DNA from: a virus
Length of the DNA: 47,615 nt
Virus record (IMG/VR): IMGVR_UViG_3300035703_000141
Span: 1 to 47,615 of that record
Reading direction: 5' to 3' (one strand)
The position numbers were made by a program, and so were the translations under genes. The stretch's first letter is position 1; the number at the start of each line of letters is the position of its first letter. Below are positions 32,022 through 39,391 of this stretch, piece after piece. The notes below the pieces were generated by a model. The model did no database searches and had not been told where the DNA came from. It worked only from the letters and a program-made list of their open reading frames with translations.

Positions 32022-32344
32022 TAGTTTTTTAGCTCGTCGGCCTTGGGCGCCTCGTCAGCGAGGATCGCATTGGAGACGCGCGCGACCACGTTCGAGTCGG
32101 CCTTGTTGAGCAGCGTCGGCTTGTGCTCGAGCGTGAAGAGCTTCTGGCCGTTCGCGTCGGTGGCCTTCATAATCAGAAGGTCAACGAGTAACTCCATATC
32201 GCTCTCCTTGCTCTTCTTGTAGAGCCGGTTCTTCTCGGCGAGCGTGACGGGCGCGGCGTAGATGGTCAGCTTCCACTCGGGCACCTCGATCTTTCGGGTG
32301 CCGAGGGAGGCGAAGTGCTCACGAACTAGGTCGATTGGGTCCAT
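32021..32344 (-). CDS. tail assembly chaperone (gpG-like)
   Basis: A 107-residue protein (MDPIDLVREHFASLGTRKIE) with 'PEWKLTIYAAPVTLAEKNRL' and 'MELLVDLLIMKATDANGQKL', the pattern of phage tail assembly chaperones. It lies between tail tube and tape measure genes, as gpG does in lambda. Its last codons are CTA AAA AAC TAA, giving an in-phase slippery heptamer. The short form ends in ADELKN. Confidence 0.88.
   Translation of the reverse strand: MDPIDLVREHFASLGTRKIEVPEWKLTIYAAPVTLAEKNRLYKKSKESDMELLVDLLIMKATDANGQKLFTLEHKPTLLNKADSNVVARVSNAILADEAPKADELKN
32024..32030 (-). promoter_or_regulatory. -1 ribosomal frameshift slippery site A-AAA-AAC
   Basis: On the minus strand the bases are A AAA AAC, read in phase as CTA AAA AAC TAA. 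After a -1 slip, reading continues CTA ATG CAC, in frame with the 49-codon extension. This is the X-XXY-YYZ class of slippery heptamer. Confidence 0.85.
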
Positions 32345-32352
32345 TTAGCACC

Positions 32353-32739
32353 TCAAACCGTCAAAGTGCTAAGTACGCCGTTGCCCTCGATGGTGATCGA
32401 GCCCTCGACCATCCCGTCGAACGCGGCGCTGATGTCGAACTTGGTCACGATGCCGGAGCCCGAGTAATAGGTCGAGGTCGCGGCGATGCCTTCGGGGTAC
32501 AGGTTAACGGTCACCGAGGCGCCGATGGTCAGCGCGATCTGCCCGGCATCAAGCTCATCCCAGTAGAGGTCGCCATTGACGGACCACGTCTTGAGCGTGC
32601 CCTTGCGAGTGCGGTACGTGTCGCCGATCACCGAGTCCTCGACAACGTCGGAGGAGTGGGCGAGCGCGTAGTTGCGGAGCTCCCCGATGGTAGTTGAGGA
32701 GATTTTGACGGTGCCTTCGCGGCCTAGATGGTTAGCCAT
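32353..32739 (-). CDS. tail tube protein paralogue 2 (128 aa)
   Basis: MANHLGREGTVKISSTTIGE... with 'YALAHSSDVVEDSVIGDTYR', 'LYWDELDAGQIALTIGASVT' and the C-terminal 'FDGMVEGSITIEGNGVLS'. This is the single-domain tail tube fold in which a beta sandwich stacks as rings along the tail. It is about two thirds identical to the adjacent protein at 32765-33154, and the two evidently arose by tandem duplication. It lies before the tail assembly chaperone. Confidence 0.8.
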   Translation of the reverse strand: MANHLGREGTVKISSTTIGELRNYALAHSSDVVEDSVIGDTYRTRKGTLKTWSVNGDLYWDELDAGQIALTIGASVTVNLYPEGIAATSTYYSGSGIVTKFDISAAFDGMVEGSITIEGNGVLSTLTV

Positions 32740-32764
32740 TTGATTGCGTGGTTAAGTTGGTATC

Positions 32765-33154
32765 TCAGACGGTAAGTGTGGACAAGATCCCGTTGCCTTC
32801 GACAGTGATTGAACCTTCGACCATCCCGTCGAAAGTGCCCGAGATGTCGTATTTAGTAACGACGCCGAGGCCGCCATAAAGGATGGCGCTAGATGCAATT
32901 CCTTCGGGATACAAGTCGATGAAAACCCCGGCTCCGGGTGTCAGCCGAACCTGCCCAACATCCGCCTCGTCCCAGTAAACATCCGCGCTCATCGTCCAAG
33001 TTTCGAGCGTCGCCTTTTTCGTGCGATACTCGTCATTGAGCGTCGAGTCCTCGACGACATCCGAACTGTAGGCTAAGGAGTAGTTTCTGAGCTCTCCGAC
33101 CACGCGACTGATCGCGACTTTAAGGATTCCTTCTCGTCCGAGATGAGTCGCCAT
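32765..33154 (-). CDS. tail tube protein paralogue 1 (129 aa)
   Basis: MATHLGREGILKVAISRVVG... with 'YSLAYSSDVVEDSTLNDEYR' and the same end motif 'FDGMVEGSITVEGNGILS' as its neighbour. Position corresponds to lambda gpV. The conserved parts are the ends and the 'SSDVVEDS' region; the middle strands differ. Both copies appear intact, so both may build the tube, or one may form a specialised ring. Confidence 0.8.
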   Translation of the reverse strand: MATHLGREGILKVAISRVVGELRNYSLAYSSDVVEDSTLNDEYRTKKATLETWTMSADVYWDEADVGQVRLTPGAGVFIDLYPEGIASSAILYGGLGVVTKYDISGTFDGMVEGSITVEGNGILSTLTV

Positions 33155-33155
33155 T

Positions 33156-33587
33156 TTAGTCGGTTGTTAGATAGATGCAGTTGAAATTATGCCGAGCCGT
33201 TCCCCAGCGAAGGTTCTCGTCCGGCTCGATCACATAATCCACGCTCGTCAAATGCAAATCACGACAGACGCCGCCAAGGGTTACGTCTGACAAAACGGCC
33301 GCTTCGACGGCAGCGGACCCGGTATCAAAGAGATCGTCGATGAGCGTCGTCGAGGTCTGCGCGGTGAAGTACTCGACCACGACTTGAAGCACGCGGTACT
33401 GGTCGCGATTCGACGGCGCCAGCGTGCGGACCTCGACATCCTCGTGCACCGCGTACACGGCGCAGGACGGGAACGAGACCGAGGCGAGGGTATTGTTGCG
33501 ACCCTTGAGGATGTTCGCGGTCGGCACCACGCCCTGAGTGGTGAGCGCGTTGGCGATGGCGTTGCGGATGCTGGTTCTCGTACTCAT
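33156..33587 (-). CDS. tail terminator-like protein (gpU position)
   Basis: A 143-residue protein (MSTRTSIRNAIANALTTQGV) with 'SFPSCAVYAVHEDVEVRTLA' and 'YRVLQVVVEYFTAQTSTTLI', an alpha/beta pattern compatible with tail terminators such as gpU. It sits between the gpZ-position gene and the tail tube genes. Such proteins cap the finished tail and contact the head connector. Confidence 0.7.
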   Translation of the reverse strand: MSTRTSIRNAIANALTTQGVVPTANILKGRNNTLASVSFPSCAVYAVHEDVEVRTLAPSNRDQYRVLQVVVEYFTAQTSTTLIDDLFDTGSAAVEAAVLSDVTLGGVCRDLHLTSVDYVIEPDENLRWGTARHNFNCIYLTTD

Positions 33588-34474
33588 TGTGGCATATTCT
33601 CCTGCACGCGGCCCGCTCCATTGATGCGCGCGAATCCAAGGTTGACGGCGCGGTTGGCGAGGATGGCGTCGACTTTCTTCAGAGTGATCTTCGCTCGGAA
33701 CTCCAGCGCATCATTTACGTAGCGATCAGGGTTTGGCACCTTGATGTTGGTCGCCGTGCCGGTCAGAAACGGTTTATCGCTGGTGAAGTTGTGCGACTCG
33801 ACGCCGGCACGCGCCGCGTGACGACGGACCCAAGCTGGCACGCGCTGTCCGGTCGCGAGAGCCGCTGCGGCAAATCCAGCCTTGGCCCAGCCAACCTTCG
33901 ACTGGACGGAGTTGAGATAACGATCGGCGGATGCATCGCTGATCCACATCTGATTCTGAACCTGCCAGCGGCCGATCGGATTCCGGTCAACGTAGCCGAT
34001 GCGTCCGTAGCGGTCGCGATACTTCAGATGGAAGTTCCGCATCGTCGATACCGATGCGTTCTGGTTCCAGAACTTCCAGTAGATGCGAATCGTCTTGGAT
34101 GTCTCCCACCCCAGACGCACGTTAACGGTTTCGGTCCGCGCTCTTTTGGGCGGCGTTACCTTTGAACTTCCGATCCGCTGGAAGATGCCGAGCGTCGTAA
34201 TCTGCTTTTTTATGGTCCGCGTCCTTCCGCCGAAGAGATCCGATTTGATTGCGTATTCGCCCTGCTCCTTTGCAGCCGTCGTCAGGCCGGATCTCACCGG
34301 CTTTTTGCTCTTCCGGTGCTCGTGTTGTCCGGTCGGCGGCAGAATCATCATTATCGACCGCGCCACGTTGCCGCCCTCCTGCTTGATGACCTTGCCTAGA
34401 TCAACGCGCGCGGCCGACGCCAAACGCTGCAAGGCGTAGTCGAGCTTCGCCGAGTTGAGCGTCACGGCGATCAT
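33584..34474 (-). CDS. minor tail/neck protein (gpZ position, 296 aa)
   Basis: Starts MIAVTLNSAKLDYALQRLAS and is basic in the middle ('MILPPTGQHEHRKSKKPVRS', 'KVTPPKRARTETVNVRLGWE'). It lies at the position of lambda gpZ, which activates tails for head joining. The sequence has an HK97-gp10-like N-terminal helix and a beta-rich middle, but the family is not certain. ATGA overlaps link it to both neighbours. Confidence 0.65.
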   Translation of the reverse strand: MIAVTLNSAKLDYALQRLASAARVDLGKVIKQEGGNVARSIMMILPPTGQHEHRKSKKPVRSGLTTAAKEQGEYAIKSDLFGGRTRTIKKQITTLGIFQRIGSSKVTPPKRARTETVNVRLGWETSKTIRIYWKFWNQNASVSTMRNFHLKYRDRYGRIGYVDRNPIGRWQVQNQMWISDASADRYLNSVQSKVGWAKAGFAAAALATGQRVPAWVRRHAARAGVESHNFTSDKPFLTGTATNIKVPNPDRYVNDALEFRAKITLKKVDAILANRAVNLGFARINGAGRVQENMPQ

Positions 34475-34788
34475 ATCGCCTTAATGACGTCCATCTCGCA
34501 GCCCGGCCCCTCGGCGTCAAAGCGCACCTGCTCGACGAAGTAGGTCACGCCAGCCCGCACGCAAGTGGTCGCGGGCGCAGGCGTGCCGGTGATCTGCGAG
34601 GTCGTGAAGAAGACCGTAAAGCGAACATCGTCCCGGCGCTGTTCCTCAAAGTCGCCGAACATCGTCCGGCTCGACGACCAGACGCCCGTGATCGAGGAGC
34701 CAAAGTAAGAGAACGTGATCCCTGCCTGATCGAGGATGGCGCCTTGATCGGCGGCAAGCTGGGTCGGGTCGAAGTCACGAACGGCCAT
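34471..34788 (-). CDS. head-tail joining protein (gpFII position, 105 aa)
   Basis: MAVRDFDPTQLAADQGAILD... then 'GITFSYFGSSITGVWSSSRT' and 'VRAGVTYFVEQVRFDAEGPG'. Beta-rich and of the size of lambda gpFII-like stoppers that join the filled head to the tail. It is the first neck gene after the glycosyltransferase island and overlaps the gpZ-position gene by ATGA. Confidence 0.65.
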   Translation of the reverse strand: MAVRDFDPTQLAADQGAILDQAGITFSYFGSSITGVWSSSRTMFGDFEEQRRDDVRFTVFFTTSQITGTPAPATTCVRAGVTYFVEQVRFDAEGPGCEMDVIKAI

Positions 34789-34790
34789 AC

Positions 34791-35504
34791 CTAATCGCGA
34801 ATTGTCACAACCTGCGACGCCTCGCTGAACTGGTCATCCTGCGCGATGCCGGAGGGCACGTGCCAGAAGTGCTTGCGGACGGCGCCCGCGATGATGCACG
34901 GCGCGGAGTTGACGGTGAAGAAATCGGCGGCATCGCGAATCAGCCGCGGCAGGTGGGCGGGAGACCGGGCGCAGAGCATATCCCGGTTCGGCACGCCCTG
35001 ATCGCGCAGGTGACCCAGCTGGAGCGCGTCCACGAGGAAGACGATGCGATGCTGCGTTAGCTCGGCGCAGGCGTCTAGAAGCGCGCCCAGCGAGTGCTGG
35101 CGCCCTTGCGAGTAGCCCATCGGGGCGAATAGGCAGACCGGCTCGCGGATGCCGTACTCGGCGAGCATCGGCTGTTCCCCGATCAGATCGAAGACCGGGC
35201 GCCGGTCGAGACCCGCGAACTCAGGATGCAGGCTAAAGACGAACTCGCTCCACGGCTTGCCGCTCCGGCGGTAGTCCTGATACCGATGCGGCCAGACTTG
35301 TAGGTCGATCACGCGCCCGTACTTCATCGCCTCGCGGTCCTCCGGCCGGGCGGGCCGGGCGTAGCTGACGCAGTTAAACAGCCCCCAGTAGGGCTCGAGG
35401 CACTCGACGTACACCGTGTGCCCTTGGCTCGCGAGACACCGCGCAATCGGCAGGAGGCGGATGATGTCGCCCAGCCGCATATGGTAAACGAGGCAGATCT
35501 TCAT
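34791..35504 (-). CDS. glycosyltransferase, GT9/heptosyltransferase-like
   Basis: A 237-residue protein. 'MKICLVYHMRLGDIIRLLPI' is the N-terminal GT9-type motif (LGDII..LP), followed by 'ARCLASQGHTVYVECLEPYW'; the C-terminal half has 'PAHLPRLIRDAADFFTVNSA', like the nucleotide-sugar domain of GT-B enzymes. It is shorter than bacterial heptosyltransferases (~340). Part of a four-gene sugar island between capsid and neck genes. Confidence 0.75.
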   Translation of the reverse strand: MKICLVYHMRLGDIIRLLPIARCLASQGHTVYVECLEPYWGLFNCVSYARPARPEDREAMKYGRVIDLQVWPHRYQDYRRSGKPWSEFVFSLHPEFAGLDRRPVFDLIGEQPMLAEYGIREPVCLFAPMGYSQGRQHSLGALLDACAELTQHRIVFLVDALQLGHLRDQGVPNRDMLCARSPAHLPRLIRDAADFFTVNSAPCIIAGAVRKHFWHVPSGIAQDDQFSEASQVVTIRD

Positions 35505-35505
35505 C

Positions 35506-36282
35506 TTAGTGTAGGTCGTCGGCTTTTACCCACGGCTCATTTCGTAGCCAAGGAAAGAAGCGGCAAAGCTGCACCTCGCCGGGAGTCTGCTGCAACCGCC
35601 GCCAGCTTTCGGTCAACCCAGCGTAGCCGTAGAACGCCTCCTTAAATCGTGCCTGCGCTTCGGTCTCGTACGCATAATGGTCGAAGATTAACCCAGCCGC
35701 CGCCGTGCTTTTCCGTGAACAGATCGCGCCAGATCTGTTGAGCTTAGGTGGTTCGTGCTTGGCAAACGCCACGCCCGGCCCCCATCGCCACGCCCGGAAC
35801 CATTCGTAAGGTCTAGACCCGAAGCCTGATTGCGTGGTGACGACCTTACTCGGACCTACAAAAAGGCGACAAGAAAACTGCATAGCGTCGCCCGGCTGAC
35901 GGAGGATCAGCTGTTGGTAAATAGTTTCCAGCTGCGGCGCGGTCCATATTTCGTCCGCGTCGATCTCCATCACGGCTCCATCCTCCACACCATCGAGCGC
36001 CGCGGCAATCATCGCGATCTTGCCGTCCCACGGTCTGTTGACTCGGATTACCTTGACCCTGTCATCGTTAATACTGTCGAGGTACTCGGTCGTTCCGTCG
36101 ACGCTTAGTCCGTCGCGCTGAAACTCAGGCGGTACCTGCCGACACCACGAGGTACAGTGGAGCGGCGCGGCCACGCCCTCGACAATGCGCCAGCGCCACG
36201 GGATCGGTAGATGGCGGAATGTCTCAAGATGCTGGGCGATTCGCGGCATCCCGTTGAGGACTAGGGTAAAGATGGTCAGCAT
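35506..36282 (-). CDS. glycosyltransferase, GT2-like (258 aa)
   Basis: Start ATG 36282 (MLTIFTLVLNGMPRIAQHLE). 'DGVEDGAVMEIDADEIWTAP' holds a D-x-D metal/nucleotide-sugar motif near residue 100, and 'HEPPKLNRSG' with 'HYAYETEAQARFKEAFYGYA' resembles GT-A enzymes that end with a glycosyl-acceptor helix. A longer open frame upstream overlies the methyltransferase gene and is rejected. Probably acts with the neighbouring enzymes on the same glycan. Confidence 0.78.
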   Translation of the reverse strand: MLTIFTLVLNGMPRIAQHLETFRHLPIPWRWRIVEGVAAPLHCTSWCRQVPPEFQRDGLSVDGTTEYLDSINDDRVKVIRVNRPWDGKIAMIAAALDGVEDGAVMEIDADEIWTAPQLETIYQQLILRQPGDAMQFSCRLFVGPSKVVTTQSGFGSRPYEWFRAWRWGPGVAFAKHEPPKLNRSGAICSRKSTAAAGLIFDHYAYETEAQARFKEAFYGYAGLTESWRRLQQTPGEVQLCRFFPWLRNEPWVKADDLH

Positions 36283-36284
36283 CT

Positions 36285-36920
36285 TCAGCGTCTGAAAACC
36301 ATCGTTAGGATATTCGGCCCCTGCGCGTCCGGCTCCGGCTTGCGGACGGCGTCCTCGGGGTTTCCGACGTAGACGGCCCGCATCCCGGCGCGGTGGAATA
36401 GTCGAGCCAGCGCCTCCGGAGTGAAGTGCCACAGATGCTCTCCCGGCCTGCGGTGCTTCCAGCGAGCGAACCACTCCGGCCCGAGGTACGGATGATACCA
36501 CGGGAGCGAGACGACGACGGTCTGCGCGCGCAATAGCTTGATGCACGTTAGGTCGTCGAAGTGCTCGAGGCTGTCGAAGAACGTGACCGCATCCCACTCG
36601 CTCGTGAACCAGCCCGGCGTGACTTTTCGGATGAAGTCAGGCAGCGGGTACGGCGAGACATCGTGACCGTAGAGCTTGGCGTTCGGCTGCATCGCCCGCA
36701 TCGCCTCAAGGAACGCGCCAGTTCCGCAGCCCACGTCGAGCACGCTGCTCGCCTCCGGAGCCCAGCGGTTGACCAGTTCAGCGCGGATGCGCGATAGCTC
36801 GGCCTGCGGGTACTTCTCGTACCGCGCCACGTAGGCGTGATCGTAGACGGCCGTGATGCGGCGATCCGCGGCGCAGAGCGCGCCCGTGTCCCAGTCTAGG
36901 TGATAGCCTTCGGGAATCAT
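36285..36920 (-). CDS. SAM-dependent methyltransferase
   Basis: A 211-residue class I methyltransferase. 'SSVLDVGCGTGAFLEAMRAM' near residue 58 is the SAM-binding motif, with 'YGHDVSPYPLPDFI', 'WDAVTFFDSLEHFDD' and 'HLWHFTPEALARLFHRAGM' typical of the UbiE/Methyltransf_23 group. In a glycosyltransferase island it most likely methylates a sugar, though a small molecule or protein target cannot be excluded. ATGA overlap with the upstream gene. Confidence 0.85.
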   Translation of the reverse strand: MIPEGYHLDWDTGALCAADRRITAVYDHAYVARYEKYPQAELSRIRAELVNRWAPEASSVLDVGCGTGAFLEAMRAMQPNAKLYGHDVSPYPLPDFIRKVTPGWFTSEWDAVTFFDSLEHFDDLTCIKLLRAQTVVVSLPWYHPYLGPEWFARWKHRRPGEHLWHFTPEALARLFHRAGMRAVYVGNPEDAVRKPEPDAQGPNILTMVFRR

Positions 36921-38632
36921 TGCGCGTCAGGGTTGCGGGTTTTGAAGATCGCCTCGCCTGCGATGTAACGGTCGCGCGAGTTGTTGTGCGCGTAGGTCGC
37001 GTCCATCTGCGCCTTGCCGAAGGCCGGGTGCTGGTGCTCGAAGCGGAAGCGGTCGCGCGCGTCGATCACAATGCCGTCGCGCCACGCTCGGTGCGAAAAC
37101 TCGTTGTCGGAGAAGACAGACTCGTAGCCCTCGAAGAACAGATCGCCCTGCGCCTCGAGGCGGGCGCGGGAGAGAATCGCCATACACAGCAGCTTGTCCG
37201 TCCGGTGGCCGTCCGAGACGGCAAGGACGATCTGCTCCTTTTGGAGGTCGCGGCCCTCGACGAGCGAAAGGAGCTTCGCGTCCCATCCCGGCGGCGGAAT
37301 CCAGTCGTCCGAGACTTGCACCAGCAGATCGCCGCGCGCCTTCTTTGCGGCCAGATTCCACGCGGCCACGCACGAACGCTTGTCCGAGGTGACGGAGACG
37401 AACTGTCGCGCCATCTGCACGCTCTCCTTGTCGTCCGCATCGACGGCAAAGATGTGCTCCACGCGCTCAGGACGTTCGGCCAGCTGGAGCCAGACTTCGC
37501 GTGCGTTGACGGCCTTTGAGGTCCGGCCGCGGGTGGCGTGCAGAAGCGAGATGCGAGGCACTTCGCCTTGATGGAACTGCGATTGAAGGATGTTCGCCCG
37601 CGCCTCGTAGCCATCGAGGCGGAACGCACGCGCGGCCAGATCGTAGCCCGCCCAGCCGTAGTACTTCGCCTCCGTCGTCCACGGCCGGTCGGCGCCGATG
37701 GGCTCGCGCAGGCGCAGCATCTCCTCGGCCCACCAGCGGGCGCGGCGCCCGTCGTTCTTCTCGAAGGTGAGCAGGATGATGGCGGCGTAAGCCTCGCGGC
37801 ACCACGGGAAGACTGCGTGCGCTTGCAGCGCGTAGCCCATCGCCTCGCGGTGGTCGCCGCACAGCTTCGCGAGATTGAGCAGCGCCTCGTACCGGAAAGA
37901 TGCCTCGAGGTTCGGGAACGAAATCGCGATCTTGCCGAACTGCTCCGCGGCCTGCCGATTGCCCGAGCAGACGTGCTCCTGATGGATGTAGAAGTATTGC
38001 GTGGGCGTCTCCTTCACCGAGTGCCCGAGGATGCGGAGGTTCCGGCGGCGGTTCTCCTTCTTGATCGACTTCGGTTGATGAACCCAGACCGGCGTTGCGT
38101 GGTCTTCGTGCTTGTCGCCCGCAAGCAGCAGGAGGTTTTCGTGGACGTCGTGATGCCAGCGGCGCCCGGCGCGGAAGGCCGAGGCGCGGATCGCCCGCTC
38201 GCGGTGCAGCTTCTTGTTGGTCCCGCGGACGTCGTACGGGCAACGGATCATCGACACGCCGTCCGGCAGCGCGGCCAGCGTCGCGCGGAAGGCGGCGGCG
38301 GCGGCCTCGCTCGCGTCCTCGATCACGTCGTCGCAGTCGGCCCAGATCAGCCACTCGCCGCTGCCGAGCTTAAAGGCGGCGTTGCGTGCGTTCGCGAAGG
38401 AGTCGACGTGGTCCCATCGCTCGGCGCCCGGCCCGTTCTGATAGTCGGTCCAGAGCATCACCTTGCCGTTCTCTCGGCACCACGCGGTCGCAAGCTCGAT
38501 GGTCGCGTCCGGCTCCTTGGCCCCGATGGCGCGGACGAGCGCGAACTCGTCGAAGAAGTGCTTAAACGAGGAGAGCATCGAGACGATGTGCTCGGCCTCG
38601 TTGCCTGCGATGACGCAAAGGGAGATCCGCAT
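36917..38632 (-). CDS. bifunctional GT2-type glycosyltransferase with TPR-like middle
   Basis: A 571-residue protein with two GT-A-like parts. The first ('MRISLCVIAGNEAEHIVSML', 'GEWLIWADCDDVIEDA' with D-C-D-D) spans residues 1-~210. A helical repeat region follows (~215-335, 'NLAKLCGDHREAMGYALQAH'). The second GT ('RISLLHATRGRTSKAVNARE', 'IFAVDADDKESVQMAR', 'LVQVSDDWIPPPGWDAKL') fills ~340-571. It may build a two-sugar chain. The start follows ATTTGACG by 14 bases. Confidence 0.82.
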   Translation of the reverse strand: MRISLCVIAGNEAEHIVSMLSSFKHFFDEFALVRAIGAKEPDATIELATAWCRENGKVMLWTDYQNGPGAERWDHVDSFANARNAAFKLGSGEWLIWADCDDVIEDASEAAAAAFRATLAALPDGVSMIRCPYDVRGTNKKLHRERAIRASAFRAGRRWHHDVHENLLLLAGDKHEDHATPVWVHQPKSIKKENRRRNLRILGHSVKETPTQYFYIHQEHVCSGNRQAAEQFGKIAISFPNLEASFRYEALLNLAKLCGDHREAMGYALQAHAVFPWCREAYAAIILLTFEKNDGRRARWWAEEMLRLREPIGADRPWTTEAKYYGWAGYDLAARAFRLDGYEARANILQSQFHQGEVPRISLLHATRGRTSKAVNAREVWLQLAERPERVEHIFAVDADDKESVQMARQFVSVTSDKRSCVAAWNLAAKKARGDLLVQVSDDWIPPPGWDAKLLSLVEGRDLQKEQIVLAVSDGHRTDKLLCMAILSRARLEAQGDLFFEGYESVFSDNEFSHRAWRDGIVIDARDRFRFEHQHPAFGKAQMDATYAHNNSRDRYIAGEAIFKTRNPDAQ

Positions 38633-38646
38633 TGCGCTGCGGGACT

Positions 38647-38654
38647 CGTCAAAT
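38647..38654 (-). promoter_or_regulatory. ATTTGACG motif 14 bases before glycosyltransferase start
   Basis: ATTTGACG directly overlaps the TAA stop of the HNH gene (TAATTTGACG) and lies 14 bases before ATG 38632. Confidence 0.55.
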
Positions 38655-39337
38655 TAGACCGTTCGCATCGCCAGATAGAAGTCGACGAGCGGCTCCGGCC
38701 ATAGCCATTGCGGCACCGAGCGAAAGTCCTTGTAGGTCGACGAAACCCAGAATGGCGTCGAGCTCTTCGCGAGGTTCACGTTCGCCGGTAGAACTTGCAA
38801 GTTCTCGTGATGATGAAAGCCGCCGTGCTTGATCGGGATGATGTGGTCGACGTGATGCTCGATGCCGGTCTCCGCGGTCAGCCGCTTTGCCTCCTCGTGC
38901 AGACGTAGCTCGACGATCTCATCGTGCTGCGGATGATGCAGGGATCGCTTGAGCGCGCGACGCTTCGCGGCGCGTTGGCTCCTGCGCTCGGGATACTTCG
39001 CCGACCAAACTTGATTCCGCAGTTTACTTTTCGCGCGAACATCTTCGCGTTTTGCGTAACGAGCTTTTGAATATTCTAAGTACGCCAGACGGTATTCTTC
39101 GGATTTACGGATTTCTCTGATTCGTTCCCGGCAGAGCCTTCGATTGTTTTCTAGAACGGCTGGATCGCTCCATTGTTCTCCGTTGGAATATCCGACGCCA
39201 TATCCGCAAAACACTTTGCCGTCTTCCCTCTTGGTTCCCGCCTTTATCCTCGCGTCCTTATTTGCACGGAGCCACTCGCGCATTTCCTGCGCCTTCGCCT
39301 TTCTCTGCTTAAATCCGATTCCGTGCCAAGGGTGCAT
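38654..39337 (-). CDS. HNH endonuclease (227 aa)
   Basis: MHPWHGIGFKQRKAKAQEMR... with a basic helical N-terminal region and 'IEHHVDHIIPIKHGGFHHHE' then 'NLQVLPANVNLAKSS', the HNH core (H-V-D-H...N...N...K). It starts immediately after the T-tract of a terminator behind the capsid gene, and its 5' half is AT-rich compared with neighbours, pointing to recent acquisition. Probably a homing endonuclease. Confidence 0.85.
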   Translation of the reverse strand: MHPWHGIGFKQRKAKAQEMREWLRANKDARIKAGTKREDGKVFCGYGVGYSNGEQWSDPAVLENNRRLCRERIREIRKSEEYRLAYLEYSKARYAKREDVRAKSKLRNQVWSAKYPERRSQRAAKRRALKRSLHHPQHDEIVELRLHEEAKRLTAETGIEHHVDHIIPIKHGGFHHHENLQVLPANVNLAKSSTPFWVSSTYKDFRSVPQWLWPEPLVDFYLAMRTV

Positions 39338-39371
39338 AAAAAAAACCGACGCCCAGTTAAGGGCGCCGGTT
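39338..39371 (-). terminator. intrinsic terminator after the major capsid gene
   Basis: On the minus strand AACCGGCGCCC-TTAACT-GGGCGTCGGTT forms an 11-bp stem (one G-T pair) followed by about eight T. It lies 20 bases after the capsid stop and would cut transcription into the HNH and glycosylation genes. Confidence 0.85.
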
Positions 39372-39391
39372 TAGTTTAAGCAAACGTATTC

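Noticed and set aside
33240-33252. Another ATTTGACG inside the tail terminator gene
   Set aside because: It is in codons for Leu-Thr-Ser with no gene start behind it, so I did not count it as a regulatory copy.
35506-36597. 363-codon version of the GT2-like gene
   Set aside because: The N-terminal part is Arg-rich and overlies the methyltransferase gene; MLTIFTLVLNG at 36282 is a normal start.
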